DNA of 64,000 bases from the NCBI GenBank assembly GCA_014084085.1, contig NPFB01000025.1, forward strand, positions 23,093-87,092. Reading direction: 5' to 3'. The position numbers were made by a program, and so were the translations under genes. Every line of letters begins with the position of its first letter. The stretch's first letter is position 1. Source of the stretch: Hondaea fermentalgiana. Its lineage: Eukaryota; Sar; Bigyra; Thraustochytrida; Thraustochytriidae. Under the pieces are notes generated by a model. The model did no database searches. It had not been told where the DNA came from and saw nothing but the letters and a program-made list of their open reading frames with translations. Shown here in pieces: positions 20,473 to 30,115 of this stretch.

Positions 20473-21855
20473 TCAGGCCCCGAACTCGTCCCGGGCCCGA
20501 CCCTTGGTGTTCTTGAGATCGTCCTCGGAAACCTTGTAGACCTGGCCGCCGTCGTAGCCTGCGGCAACCTTGGCAGTGATCTCAACCTGAGCGTCCTGGG
20601 GGACAAGCTCCTTTGGGATAGGGACGCGCGTAACGATCTCGATGCCCGTGCTGACGATGGCGTCGTACTTCATATTGCTCATGGAAATGAACTTGTCGAT
20701 GCGCGTAATGCCGAGCCAATGAAGCGCGTCCGGCATCAGGGACTGGAAGCGGGCATCCTGGACGCCCGCCACAGCGGCAGTACAGTTAAAGTATTCACTC
20801 GCCTGGTCGCCGCCCTTTTGCCGCTTACGCGAGTTGTAGACGAGGTACTTGAGCGTCTCGCCCAATGCGCGGCCCTCCTTGCGATAGTACAGCACAAAGG
20901 AGAGCCCAGGCTTCTTGCCCTCCTCCTTTTGCGCGTGCCGCACGCAGTACTCCATCGCATACGCCAAGTACGGTCTGCAGGTGCAAATGTCCGAGCCAAA
21001 AACATCGCTGCCGTTGCACTCGTCGTGAACACGGACAGCAATCTCGGTGTCCTTGTCGCCAAGAAGTTTCGGATCACCAAAGATGTACGCCGTTACGCCA
21101 CCAATGGGAGGCAAAAACGTCTTGAGGTCCGTGCGCGTCAGCAGCTCCGGGTACATGCCGCCGCTCTCCGTAAAGAGCAAGTGACGCAGCTCCGATTCAC
21201 TCACGCCAAAGCGCTCCGCGACAACCGGCAGATACCATACCGGTTCAATGGCGGCCTTGGTCACCTTGACCTGGCCTGTCTCCGTGAGCACCTCGCCGTC
21301 TGGCTTGAGGCGCCCCTCACGAATCGACTCCTTGATCTCGGGAAAGTCGATGTGCGCCCGCGTGATGGCAATGGTGGGGCGAATGTCTAGCTCGTCATCC
21401 TCAATGTAGTTCTTGAAGGCGGTGGTGACGACTGCGCCCCACGGGTCGATGGTGGCGATCTTCTTTGGGTCTGACCATGACGGAAAGGGCCCAATGTCGG
21501 CCGCGGGTTCCGTGCCGGCGTAGTTCGGGCGATAGTCCTTGTCCAGAGCGCCCGAGGCGATCGAGAGCGCCCGGTAGATCGAGTACGAACCGCCGTGCGC
21601 ACCGATCGAGTTGCGCCTCTTGCGCTCGCGAGTCGTGCATACAATGGGGCCTCGCGTCATCGGGTCGCTGGCTCCCCAGTGGATCGGGATCGGGTCAACG
21701 CCCACGCCGGGGTGCGTCGTCACGCTCACGTAGTCTCCGTACTTGCGACGCTTCGATCCCGTCGACCCCGTAGACACCATCGAGGACGACCGCGCGCGAG
21801 CTTCAGCCTCGGGCTTCGCGCGCGCCTGCGCGGGCGTCCCATTCTCCTCCGTCAT
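20473..21855 (-). CDS. URC1: GTP cyclohydrolase II-like protein, URC1 type
   Basis: 460 residues from the preferred ATG. An N-terminal GTP_CH_N-type domain (about 45-230; landmarks HWGASDPMTRGP, RALSIASGAL, AITRAHIDFPEIK) precedes a GTP cyclohydrolase II-like domain. In the latter, HDECNGSDVFGSDICTC keeps the three zinc cysteines of RibA, YYRKEGRALGE corresponds to the YxRQEGRG active-site loop, and GIEIVTRVPIP matches the RibA C-terminal block. The two-domain layout is that of URC1, which in fungi acts in uracil catabolism rather than riboflavin synthesis; the exact substrate here is inferred. Start: the frame is open to an ATG at 22035, but the extra 60 residues are low-complexity Arg/Glu and the ATG at 21855 has the better context (AGGATGA). 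No URC4 or uracil-permease neighbour is present in the window. Confidence 0.85.
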   Translation of the reverse strand: MTEENGTPAQARAKPEAEARARSSSMVSTGSTGSKRRKYGDYVSVTTHPGVGVDPIPIHWGASDPMTRGPIVCTTRERKRRNSIGAHGGSYSIYRALSIASGALDKDYRPNYAGTEPAADIGPFPSWSDPKKIATIDPWGAVVTTAFKNYIEDDELDIRPTIAITRAHIDFPEIKESIREGRLKPDGEVLTETGQVKVTKAAIEPVWYLPVVAERFGVSESELRHLLFTESGGMYPELLTRTDLKTFLPPIGGVTAYIFGDPKLLGDKDTEIAVRVHDECNGSDVFGSDICTCRPYLAYAMEYCVRHAQKEEGKKPGLSFVLYYRKEGRALGETLKYLVYNSRKRQKGGDQASEYFNCTAAVAGVQDARFQSLMPDALHWLGITRIDKFISMSNMKYDAIVSTGIEIVTRVPIPKELVPQDAQVEITAKVAAGYDGGQVYKVSEDDLKNTKGRARDEFGA

Positions 21856-22230
21856 CCTCCCGCGCGTCTCTCGCAAAAGGAGTCGCGCGCCGTCCACCGC
21901 GCCTGCGCTCTCCTCGCTCCTCCGCGCGCGCTCTCCCCGCTCGGCCTCGGCCTCGTCCTCGCGCTCGCTCTCGTTCTCGTACTGCTTGCTGCGCGTGCCC
22001 GACGTGCGCACAGGATATTTCTGGGCGAAGAACATTCGCCGCTCGCCCCTACTGTTTGCGATAGTGCTTGCGTAGGAGTCGACTCCCTCGAGGAAAACCG
22101 TAACGGCAACGAGGCGCTGGTACTACTAGAGAGTGTCCTTCCAAATGGTACCAAGTGTCGCCGATTCGGAGGAAGCCGGGCAAAAGAAGATTCACTGCAT
22201 TGCATTAGGTAGTGTCGTATGGTGAGAGAC

Positions 22231-25200
22231 TCAGCGAGGTTGTTCCCCGACTGTGCTTTGCGATGTTGGATTCCGTGCATGTCTGTGGGTTTTGTGGGAG
22301 TGGGCATGCTCTTTTGTGGACGTTGTTGGCGTGCGTTTCTGCTCTTTGCTCCCGGAATGCTTGTGCTCATCTGAACGAACAACAGTATCCTCCTTTTGTG
22401 TATGCGCCTCCCCCTTGGAGTGTCTTGTGACTTCACGATCCACCTGTCTACCTGCACGCTCTCTTTTCTCCCGCTCGTTCCGCTTGCTCGCATTGTAATT
22501 CTCAGTCTCCTTTACATTTGTCGCTCCCTTTGACTTTGACGACTTCTTTTCGCGCTCGTGTTCCTTTCTTGCGTGCCTTTCGACGGGTTGTTGACTGTTT
22601 CTGGCATCAACATTGGCCATTTCCTCCGCTCTGTTCTTTTTCCGCTTTTCGCGCTCGCTTTCCTTGCTTGCATGCCTTTCGACAGTTTGTTGGCTTTTAC
22701 TGGCATCAACATCAGCCATTTCCTCCACTCTGTTCTTTTTCCGCTTTTCGCGCTCGCTTTCCTTGCTTGCATGCCTTTCGACAGTTTGTTGGCTTTTACT
22801 GGCATCAACATCAGCCATTTCCTCCACTCTGTTCTTTTTCCGCTTTTCGCGCTCGCTTTCCTTGCTTGCATGCCTTTCGACAGTTTGTTGACTTTTTCTG
22901 ACATCAACATCAGCCATTTCCTCGGCTGCCTTCTCCCTCGTCTGGACCTTGGCCAATTCTACGACGGCCTTTCCTTTCGTTTCGACATCAGCCACTTTAT
23001 ACTGATCGCCTAAATTATGAGCGTCTCCGTGGGGCGCAGAGTCCGTGCCAGATCCTGGCGGATCGACGCCATCATATACAATATTCTTCGCGTCATCCCA
23101 GGCTAGGTGCACCACTTTCAGCTTTGAATCTGGCTCGGAAGCGCTCGGAGCGTCCATGTGCTCGTAAAACACTCCACCCTCGCCGAATGCAAGATCAATG
23201 ACAGAAACCTGTTTCTGGAGAGAACAATGCACAGGCATGGGCTCGGGGCCAGGCTGTGCACCCTGCACTTGCGCTGAAAGAGTCGATGTATGGGCCTGTG
23301 CATGTTTTCGGGAGCGCCGCTGTCCAAGAGGCGATTGTTTGAGTCTTTTCAAAGCCTTGAGCGAACGCACCTTGGTGCATTGTTTCTTTGGAGTCCTGAC
23401 TGTCTCGTGGTTGATTTGCTCAATCGCAGTGGAAAGTTCCTTGTCGAGATCGTCAAGTTCGCGAGTAGACGGCCGCCGCATGCTTGGATCGAGCTCGCTT
23501 ATATCACAAGAATCTGGAGCTTGCTGCCGCCGGACTTTTTTGGCGGCCTCGTGACATGGCTGATTCTTTGAGGAGTTCCCGCAGTCGACTCTGTTGCTGC
23601 GGTGACGTCCGAAGGCCTTCAGCGCTCTTGTCAGCTCCGCGTATTCCAATGAATCTGACGCGTTACGATCGATTCTTCGAATGATGGCCAGTGCGTCCGC
23701 AAGAGTCACGCAGGTCATGCCAAGGGAGCACAGAATACCTTGCAGCTCAGCAGCGTCGATCGTGCCGTCGCCCGAAGCATCGATCTCTGTGAAAATGTGA
23801 ATGAAGCGTTTCTTGTCCTTTTGCATCACTTCATACAGTTTTTCCATACCAAGTTTCACGGCCAGCAAGTGGTCAACAAGGCCTTTAATTGCATGAGGCT
23901 GCAGACCGTCGTGCAACGCCATTTTCCAGGTCCTGAACGATCGAAAGACATCCGGTTGCTGCAGACGAGCGTAAACGCGCCTTGGAAGCTTTGCACAGAA
24001 ATTCCGGTAATATGCGGCCTGCGTTGAACGTCGAACGCGAATCTGCCAGGCCGCATGCTCGCGTAGCATTTGGCAAATTTGGGGCGAGATCTCGCGTACA
24101 GCGCGCTCCAGCTCAAAATAGGAAAGAGCACAACTCCCATCAACGTCGAGGTCGCTGAACAGTGTGCTTACGTCGGCAGCGTCAATCTCGGGCACGAGTG
24201 ATCCCAAAAGACAACTCAATTCATCGAGAGAAAGCATTCCATCCTCGCACGTATCGAGCGTATCGAATTTGACCTTGAGTGAGCACATCTCCTGGGCCAG
24301 CGCCACACGCACGAGACCAAGTGCTCGTTCGCTGGGCGTCAATGCAGCGTACGCTTGTGCAAGACGAGCTCCTTTGATCTCTTTAGAAGAAGCGTCCGCG
24401 GCCCGTGTGTCTCCCTCATGCTCAGTTTGTGGAAGCCTGTCCGCAAGATCAGATGTAGGTGAGCAATAGCCTTCGCGCCCTTCGCGAAGCACAAGTACGA
24501 GCTGCTTGCGAGCTTTCAGCCAGCGAACCTTGAGTCTTTGGCTGAGAATCCTCTGCGTCGATGATGCGCTGGCGAGAGACTCGGCCTCCATCATCTCTTT
24601 CCTTGCCGACCACTCTCGAAAGCGAGCAGCGCTTACCCTCTTTCGATGCTCTGCTCTTGCGTCTCGCGATTGAATAAATTCATCAGTCGATTGCTTTTCT
24701 CGTCGCGCTTGGCGACGTTTGACATGGTGCCATCGGGCGTATTCGTCCAGTGCAAATGCTCGGTCCCGCGCAAGCTTTTGTGCGTCCTTTAACCTCTTTT
24801 GGGGGTCGTGCAAAGGTTGACTGTCTTTCCACCGGGCGGGCCAGGACGGTTTTGCTGGGTCGCTGGTGGAGCGAAGAGGTTTGAGCAAGGCTTGGACCTC
24901 GAGCGACTTTGGTGAGAGAGGCTCGATGGGCGCACGCATGCATGTCATGTCATCCGTTTTGCGCACGAGTGCCTTGATCTCCGACGCATCTCGACATTTC
25001 GGGCGCTTCGTCAGCTCGCGCATCCTTGCGTCCAAGATATGTTTTGCTTCTCGACAAGGTGCCAGGAGGCACGCCTGGTTCTGTTGCTCGACGGCCCCAA
25101 CCTCGTCGGCGTGAATACCCGCGACAAGCTGTCGCTCCACGTGCAAGACGGCGAGTGAGGGCCGCGCACGAGGCCCCATCGCGCACCCTGCTCCTCCACG

Positions 25201-25275
25201 CAATCGCGTGTTTTGCTGTGCCGCCAGACTCCATCGCCGGGCTCGCGCTTGCTGGCGTCGTGTTCTCGAGAACAT
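22231..25275 (-). CDS. EF-hand protein with C-terminal tandem repeats
   Basis: About 1014 residues from the first ATG (25275; an alternative in-frame ATG at 25179 is also possible). Four EF-hands in two pairs: DTCEDGMLSLDE and DVDGSCALSYFE (near 340-385), then DASGDGTIDAAE (canonical) and DRNASDSLEYAE (loop position 6 is not Gly, probably weak) near 490-540. The N-terminal third is Arg/Lys-rich helix. The C-terminal 300 residues are highly charged and include 33-residue repeats of the form EEMADVDASKSQQTVERHAS followed by KESEREKRKKNR. Ca2+ binding is well supported by the loops; partners and location are unknown. Single exon. Confidence 0.75.
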   Translation of the reverse strand: MFSRTRRQQARARRWSLAAQQNTRLRGGAGCAMGPRARPSLAVLHVERQLVAGIHADEVGAVEQQNQACLLAPCREAKHILDARMRELTKRPKCRDASEIKALVRKTDDMTCMRAPIEPLSPKSLEVQALLKPLRSTSDPAKPSWPARWKDSQPLHDPQKRLKDAQKLARDRAFALDEYARWHHVKRRQARREKQSTDEFIQSRDARAEHRKRVSAARFREWSARKEMMEAESLASASSTQRILSQRLKVRWLKARKQLVLVLREGREGYCSPTSDLADRLPQTEHEGDTRAADASSKEIKGARLAQAYAALTPSERALGLVRVALAQEMCSLKVKFDTLDTCEDGMLSLDELSCLLGSLVPEIDAADVSTLFSDLDVDGSCALSYFELERAVREISPQICQMLREHAAWQIRVRRSTQAAYYRNFCAKLPRRVYARLQQPDVFRSFRTWKMALHDGLQPHAIKGLVDHLLAVKLGMEKLYEVMQKDKKRFIHIFTEIDASGDGTIDAAELQGILCSLGMTCVTLADALAIIRRIDRNASDSLEYAELTRALKAFGRHRSNRVDCGNSSKNQPCHEAAKKVRRQQAPDSCDISELDPSMRRPSTRELDDLDKELSTAIEQINHETVRTPKKQCTKVRSLKALKRLKQSPLGQRRSRKHAQAHTSTLSAQVQGAQPGPEPMPVHCSLQKQVSVIDLAFGEGGVFYEHMDAPSASEPDSKLKVVHLAWDDAKNIVYDGVDPPGSGTDSAPHGDAHNLGDQYKVADVETKGKAVVELAKVQTREKAAEEMADVDVRKSQQTVERHASKESEREKRKKNRVEEMADVDASKSQQTVERHASKESEREKRKKNRVEEMADVDASKSQQTVERHASKESEREKRKKNRAEEMANVDARNSQQPVERHARKEHEREKKSSKSKGATNVKETENYNASKRNEREKRERAGRQVDREVTRHSKGEAHTQKEDTVVRSDEHKHSGSKEQKRTPTTSTKEHAHSHKTHRHARNPTSQSTVGEQPR
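22602..22898. repeat. 99-bp in-frame tandem repeat (three units)
   Basis: Units begin at 22602, 22701 and 22800 with almost no differences; a decayed partial copy flanks each side (before 22602 and from 22899). The period is a multiple of three, so copy-number change keeps the EF-hand protein in frame. Confidence 0.95.
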
Positions 25276-25575
25276 CGAGAACGTCCGCGCCACCCACAAC
25301 CGGTGACCATTTCGCACACCTAGGCTAGCTGATAGCTGATGTTTTGTCCGTTGTGTAGACCGGCCCAGCTTGGCCCCTCACCAGTGAACCAACCTATAAG
25401 AGAAATACTACGAGGCATAGGCCCTAGTAGAATTAGTGAGAGACGATGGTTCCATCCGACTCGTAATCATCATGGTACTACAGAGCCAGAGCCTACATCG
25501 ATCGAGGTCCATCTCTTCCTGCAGATTCATTCATTCATCTTTACATGGGCAGGAGAGAGAGGAACGAAGACACGA
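25276..25575. other. Divergent intergenic region
   Basis: 300 bp shared upstream region of the EF-hand gene and the first membrane-protein paralogue. The plus-strand frame is open back to an ATG at 25339, but the extra 79 residues lack membrane-protein character and are treated as leader. Confidence 0.4.
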
Positions 25576-27600
25576 ATGTCTGCTGCGAGCACGACCACGG
25601 AAAAGGCTAGACCGCACGCAATCGGTAATGCGTCGGCATCATGGAGCACAGATTCTGCGAAAGCAGCACGGCTCGCAATTTCTATGATCTGCGTCTCTCT
25701 CGCTTCGCTTGCAGGAGTCGCAGTCGCTCTGTGGATGAGGTATCCTCCGGTAACCTTGACAACTGACATGGCAAGAAATCAAACGTATATGCTGCGCCTT
25801 CCTCAGCTTTACAAAAGCGACTTGGTCAACAGCATCCTTCTCTCAAGGCGAATACCCTTGAATGCACTGATCTTCTTTCCAGTCTTTGTTTTCCTTGTCT
25901 TTCGTGTTCATCGCGCGGTGATGGTGCTCTGCATCGTGGTCATCATGTATTCAGGCGTCGCGGTGATTTGGCTCACCACAGACGTTGTGCCAGACTTGAA
26001 GCTCATTCTCGCTCAAGCTTCATTTGTCCTTCCCATCATCTTACAACGCATTCTACTTCCACGTGGCTCGCGTGTTTGGATCGTCAGTCTCCTATTATGG
26101 TTCATCTTTATGTTTGCATCGGGGACTGTCTTTATCGTCAGTCTTATTCCATCAGACGATGTCGCCGTTCGTTTGGTTGTGTCGGCTATACTCCTCCCTC
26201 TCGGCAGAGAATTAATCTCGATTCCGACGCGTGCACTCGTGCGAGTTATTGTTGAAACAGACTGGCTCCATCACGAGGAAATTAGAGTGCGGAGGGTTTT
26301 CGCAATCGTTTTCCCTCTGGCTGTGCTCCAGCTCTCGTCCGGATTGGCCCGACTTCTCGCTGCAAGTATTGCAGACTGGCGTCTTAACGCGGTCACTATT
26401 TTCACCATGACGTGCATGGAGATTATTTTGCGTCTTACAGTCGTCAAACGCGATCATGTTCTCATGCAAATGTTGGGCAAGTCCTTCTCGTGTGCGCAGG
26501 CGCTCGCAGCAGGCTCCTTCAAAATTGCGCCGTTACAATATCGCTCAAACGAATTGCTCACGTCACTTCCTCTTCAGCCAAAAAAAATCGAGAAACTACA
26601 TGAAAAGAAAGAATGCGAACAAGCTGTGACTTCACTGGCCATTAAAGGCCGTGCAAAACGGCTTTCCGTCATTGTACGCGAAAAAGAAATGAACTCCAGG
26701 GAGGCGACCTCCATCATTCTTATTTGCGAAATGCTTGGCGAGCACATGAGCATTCTCTGCGCGACCATAGTCCTTATCCTTTTTCGGGATGTTCCACTTC
26801 TTTTTCCCTTTCAGGCATACACGGATAGCAAAGACCCGTTCGGAGGAGAGTTCAATTGGACCCGTCAGCTCTTAATTGCATTTGGCATGCTCGTTGGCGA
26901 GTTCCTTGCGGACTCAATCTGCATATTGTATGACATGAGAATGCACAAGTTGCCGATTGTAGATACGTGGAAAAAGTACAGCCTCAAGGTACTTGTAATT
27001 TGCGTCGGGCTGTCTTCAATGATTGGCATACCAGGAATGATCGTGGGCTCCCTGATGGCTACCGGTACCTCCGCCGAATGCTCTTCAATGAATCTTTGCT
27101 ATTGCATTCGCACGTCATCGATGCGCCCAGGATCGCTTGGTGAGCGGTACTGTGAGCGGCTATATCCTATTACCGCAGGCGAGCCTTATGGGATTCAGGC
27201 TGTATTCGTTATGGGATTTGAGACGGGCCTCGAGTGGACCTCGACGCGTCTCGAGTTTGAGCTCATCAGACCTGTCCGCTCAAGCGCTTCACTCGCCACC
27301 GTGGTGTCTACGCAACACTACGATGCGTACCCGGCAAGGGAGGATGCTCTTTCTTTATCCCGCGCAGTTCTCGACAAGGATTTTGCCTTTAGGGACATGC
27401 CTGGGATGGTCATTTTCGTGATTGTTGGCGCCAGTGATCAAGAACCGGCGATCCTTGCTCGAAACGGTTCATTGTGCGATGACGTGCCACCCATGCTTGC
27501 ATTGCGCGCACCGACGCCTGCGTTGTTTGCTGCTGCCGTGGACGAGATTGTCGATGGACGCAACGTCTCGTCGCTTGCGTTCTCTAAGATGTGTCCATGA
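25576..27600 (+). CDS. Polytopic membrane protein, lineage-specific paralogue A
   Basis: 674 residues with about ten hydrophobic segments. Six to seven lie between 35 and 300 (for example VSLASLAGVAVALWM, NALIFFPVFVFLVF, VWIVSLLLWFIFMFASGTVF). A cytosolic-looking charged loop covers about 300-375, and three to four more segments lie at 385-500. A C-terminal soluble part of about 180 residues has four clustered Cys (ECSSMNLCYC, RYCERLYP). I do not recognise the family and assign no function. The next gene downstream is a full-length paralogue in the same orientation, so the pair arose by tandem duplication. Start chosen at MSAAS, immediately before the paralogue-shared region. Confidence 0.75.
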   Translation: MSAASTTTEKARPHAIGNASASWSTDSAKAARLAISMICVSLASLAGVAVALWMRYPPVTLTTDMARNQTYMLRLPQLYKSDLVNSILLSRRIPLNALIFFPVFVFLVFRVHRAVMVLCIVVIMYSGVAVIWLTTDVVPDLKLILAQASFVLPIILQRILLPRGSRVWIVSLLLWFIFMFASGTVFIVSLIPSDDVAVRLVVSAILLPLGRELISIPTRALVRVIVETDWLHHEEIRVRRVFAIVFPLAVLQLSSGLARLLAASIADWRLNAVTIFTMTCMEIILRLTVVKRDHVLMQMLGKSFSCAQALAAGSFKIAPLQYRSNELLTSLPLQPKKIEKLHEKKECEQAVTSLAIKGRAKRLSVIVREKEMNSREATSIILICEMLGEHMSILCATIVLILFRDVPLLFPFQAYTDSKDPFGGEFNWTRQLLIAFGMLVGEFLADSICILYDMRMHKLPIVDTWKKYSLKVLVICVGLSSMIGIPGMIVGSLMATGTSAECSSMNLCYCIRTSSMRPGSLGERYCERLYPITAGEPYGIQAVFVMGFETGLEWTSTRLEFELIRPVRSSASLATVVSTQHYDAYPAREDALSLSRAVLDKDFAFRDMPGMVIFVIVGASDQEPAILARNGSLCDDVPPMLALRAPTPALFAAAVDEIVDGRNVSSLAFSKMCP

Positions 27601-27988
27601 CCTTGTTGATTATCTTCCTGAAAAATATGGAATTTTTTTCAGGTTTTGTTCGTTGTCGACCTAACTGATTTGCTCGCAGTATCGCCTCGAGAAGACCTGT
27701 GTCGTCTGAAGGTATAACATACCCCTTGGGAGCCCAACTTTACACGGTGTGTAGTTCACGAAGCTTCCACTTTGCTCGCAAGACTGTGTACACGCTGCAT
27801 TTCCTTCAGTGCGACGTTGCGCACAACTGACAAAAACTTTGACCACTGCCGCAATCCACTGTGAGGCAGGCTCAGGCCGCCTCAAGGTTAAGGCTAGTAG
27901 GCCTAGTTAGGCAAAGCCAAAAACTTTGTCACACTGCAACGGACAAATCTCCATGAAATCTTAGTGTCGCGCAAAACCATTCGCGACA
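27601..27988. other. Intergenic region between tandem paralogues
   Basis: 388 bp, AT-richer than the coding regions. No gene supported; presumed terminator of copy A and promoter of copy B. Confidence 0.4.
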
Positions 27989-29962
27989 ATGACAGCGGCA
28001 ATGGCCGAGGATGTTGGCACATGGGGTCGCGTGCTGGCGTCCGCGCGCTTCTCCCTGGGAGTGGTATGCGCCTCGCTTGCATCCCTAAGCTGCCTCGTAT
28101 TGGCCTTATGGATGCGGTTCTCCCCGGTGAACCGGGAGGTTGACATGGCACAAAACGCGACCTTCATCTTGCGCCTTCCGCAACTGTACAAGAGCACAGT
28201 AGTGAACGATATCTTCATGTCAAACATGATCCCCTTGAACGCCGTGGTCTTTTTCCCACAATTTGTCTTTCTGCCCTGTCGCGTACCGCCGGCAATGATT
28301 GCGCTCTGTTGCACAATAATGACAATTGGTGGTGTCACGTCGCTCTGGCTCGCGATCCATGTCCTCCCATCGCTCAAGCTTCTCTTCCCTCAAGTACCAA
28401 TTTTGCTTCCCGTATTTTTTTTGCGCTTGTTGCTGCCGGACTCCCAGGTATGGATTGTGAGTCTGCTGTTGTGGGTATTCTTCATCTTTGCCACCTTGAC
28501 TGTCTCGGTTATCGTCGCGATTCCTTCTGAAGATATCGGCGTGCGATTGTTGCTGTCGAGTATCGTGTTACCCTTTGCCAGAGAGTTAACGGCACTTCCG
28601 ATTCGAGTAATGGTGCGAGCCATCGTGGGCTCAGGTTGGCTGCGCCATGAGAGCGTTACAATCTATAAAACGTACACGCTGATCTTCCCACTTGGGGTGC
28701 TTGCCTCGATGTCGGGCCTTGCGCGACTTCTTGCTGCAAGTATACCAGACTGGAGGCTCAATGTTGGAGCAATCGTGACAATGACCTGCGTGGAAGTATT
28801 CATGCGCCTCACCCTCGAGGCTCGAGACGAATTTCTCATGAGAGCGCTGAGTAGGATTCTTCCTTGTGCTCGAATGCTTACCAAACAGTCATTCAAAATC
28901 GTTCCCAAATCCATTTATGTTGACGATTTAATCAACGCAAGCGCACGGGGTGGAAAAGAGCAAAACGGATCTGGATTACCCTCAACGCAGACTACAGCGG
29001 GTCAATTGCGACGTGACAAAAGCTCATCGTTAAACGACGAACAAGGCATGTCCCCAAAGGAAGCGACCTCGCTCATCTTGATTTGCGAAATGATTGGCGA
29101 ATACATGAGCATTATCTGCTCGACGGTAGTCATCCTTTTGTTTGCAAAGACGCCTCTAAACTATCCCTTTCAAACCTACGCAGACAGCGAAGACATATTT
29201 TCTGGACAGCTGGCGTGGTCGCGTTAGTTATGGGTTGCAGCGGGAATGGTCATTGGTGAGATTGTTGCCGACACTATTTGCGTTACGTACGAGACCGCGG
29301 TGCATAAATTGCCAGTTTTGGAGTCCTGGCAAAAAATGAGCCCGCGGGTCATTTTTCTCTGTGTCGGAATTGCATCTTCTGTCAGCGTTGCAGCGATGGC
29401 GGTTGGCTCGATCCTGGCAAGTGGATCCTCGGCTGACTGTACGTCAATGAACGTTTGCTATTGCATGGGCACACCCTCCATGCGTTCAGGCTCGCTGCGC
29501 GAGCGATATTGCGAGCGTCTGTATCCGCTTTCAGCTGGCGAGCCGTACGGACTGTAAGCTGCCTTTGTCACGGGATACGAGACGGGTCTAGAGTGGCCGA
29601 TCTCGCGAATTGATACAGAGCTTGTGCGACCTTTACGAGACATGGTCTCATTGGCAACCGTGATTTCTACTGGCAGTATTGACAGCTTCCCCGCGACGGA
29701 GGAATCACTCGAGCTAGGGCGCTTGATACTGGACCGAGATTTCGGGTTCAAGGAGGTGAATGCGATGGCCATATTTGTTCTCGTGGAAGGACTACCCGAT
29801 GAAGAGCCAGCAATCGTTGCAAGGAACGGAACTTTGTGCGAAGAAAGGGTTCCGATGGTGTCTTTGCGCGCCTCGACGGCAAACCTCTTTCGTTTGGCGA
29901 TGGACGATCTCTTGGGTCACCAGAACGCAAGCTTTGTGCCGTACAGCCACGTTTGTCCGTAA
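27989..29962 (+). pseudogene. Membrane-protein paralogue B with two in-frame stops
   Basis: The same reading frame runs from ATG 27989 to the final TAA at 29960-29962, 658 codons, and matches paralogue A from end to end without any frameshift. It is interrupted by only two stop codons. TAG at 29225-29227 follows GQLAWSR, where A has a Gln after NWTR; TAA at 29555-29557 follows GEPYGL, where A has a Gln after GEPYGI. Both are single C-to-T changes of Gln codons (CAG to TAG, CAA to TAA). Hydrophobic segments, the ECSSMN-like Cys cluster (DCTSMNVCYC) and the C-terminal VCP end are all conserved. The simplest reading is a recent pseudogene or null allele. Stop-codon read-through or suppression is the alternative. 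General reassignment is unlikely, because other genes in the window end in TAA or TAG. A truncated 412-residue product is possible. Confidence 0.8.
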
Positions 29963-30115
29963 AGAACTCGTTGATGTGCACTCGTACACCACTTTGGCAT
30001 TTTTTTAAAAGCCTAGACCTCGCGATCGATCACTTGACGATGTGTCATAATTCGCAATTGCATCTTTGAACATTTTTTGTTTTCTTTGTGGTAGAAGTTC
30101 AGGTAAGAGCCACGG

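Noticed and set aside
27989..29962. Genetic code with reassigned TAA/TAG
   Set aside because: As a general explanation it fails, since most other genes in the window terminate properly at TAA or TAG; kept only as local read-through.
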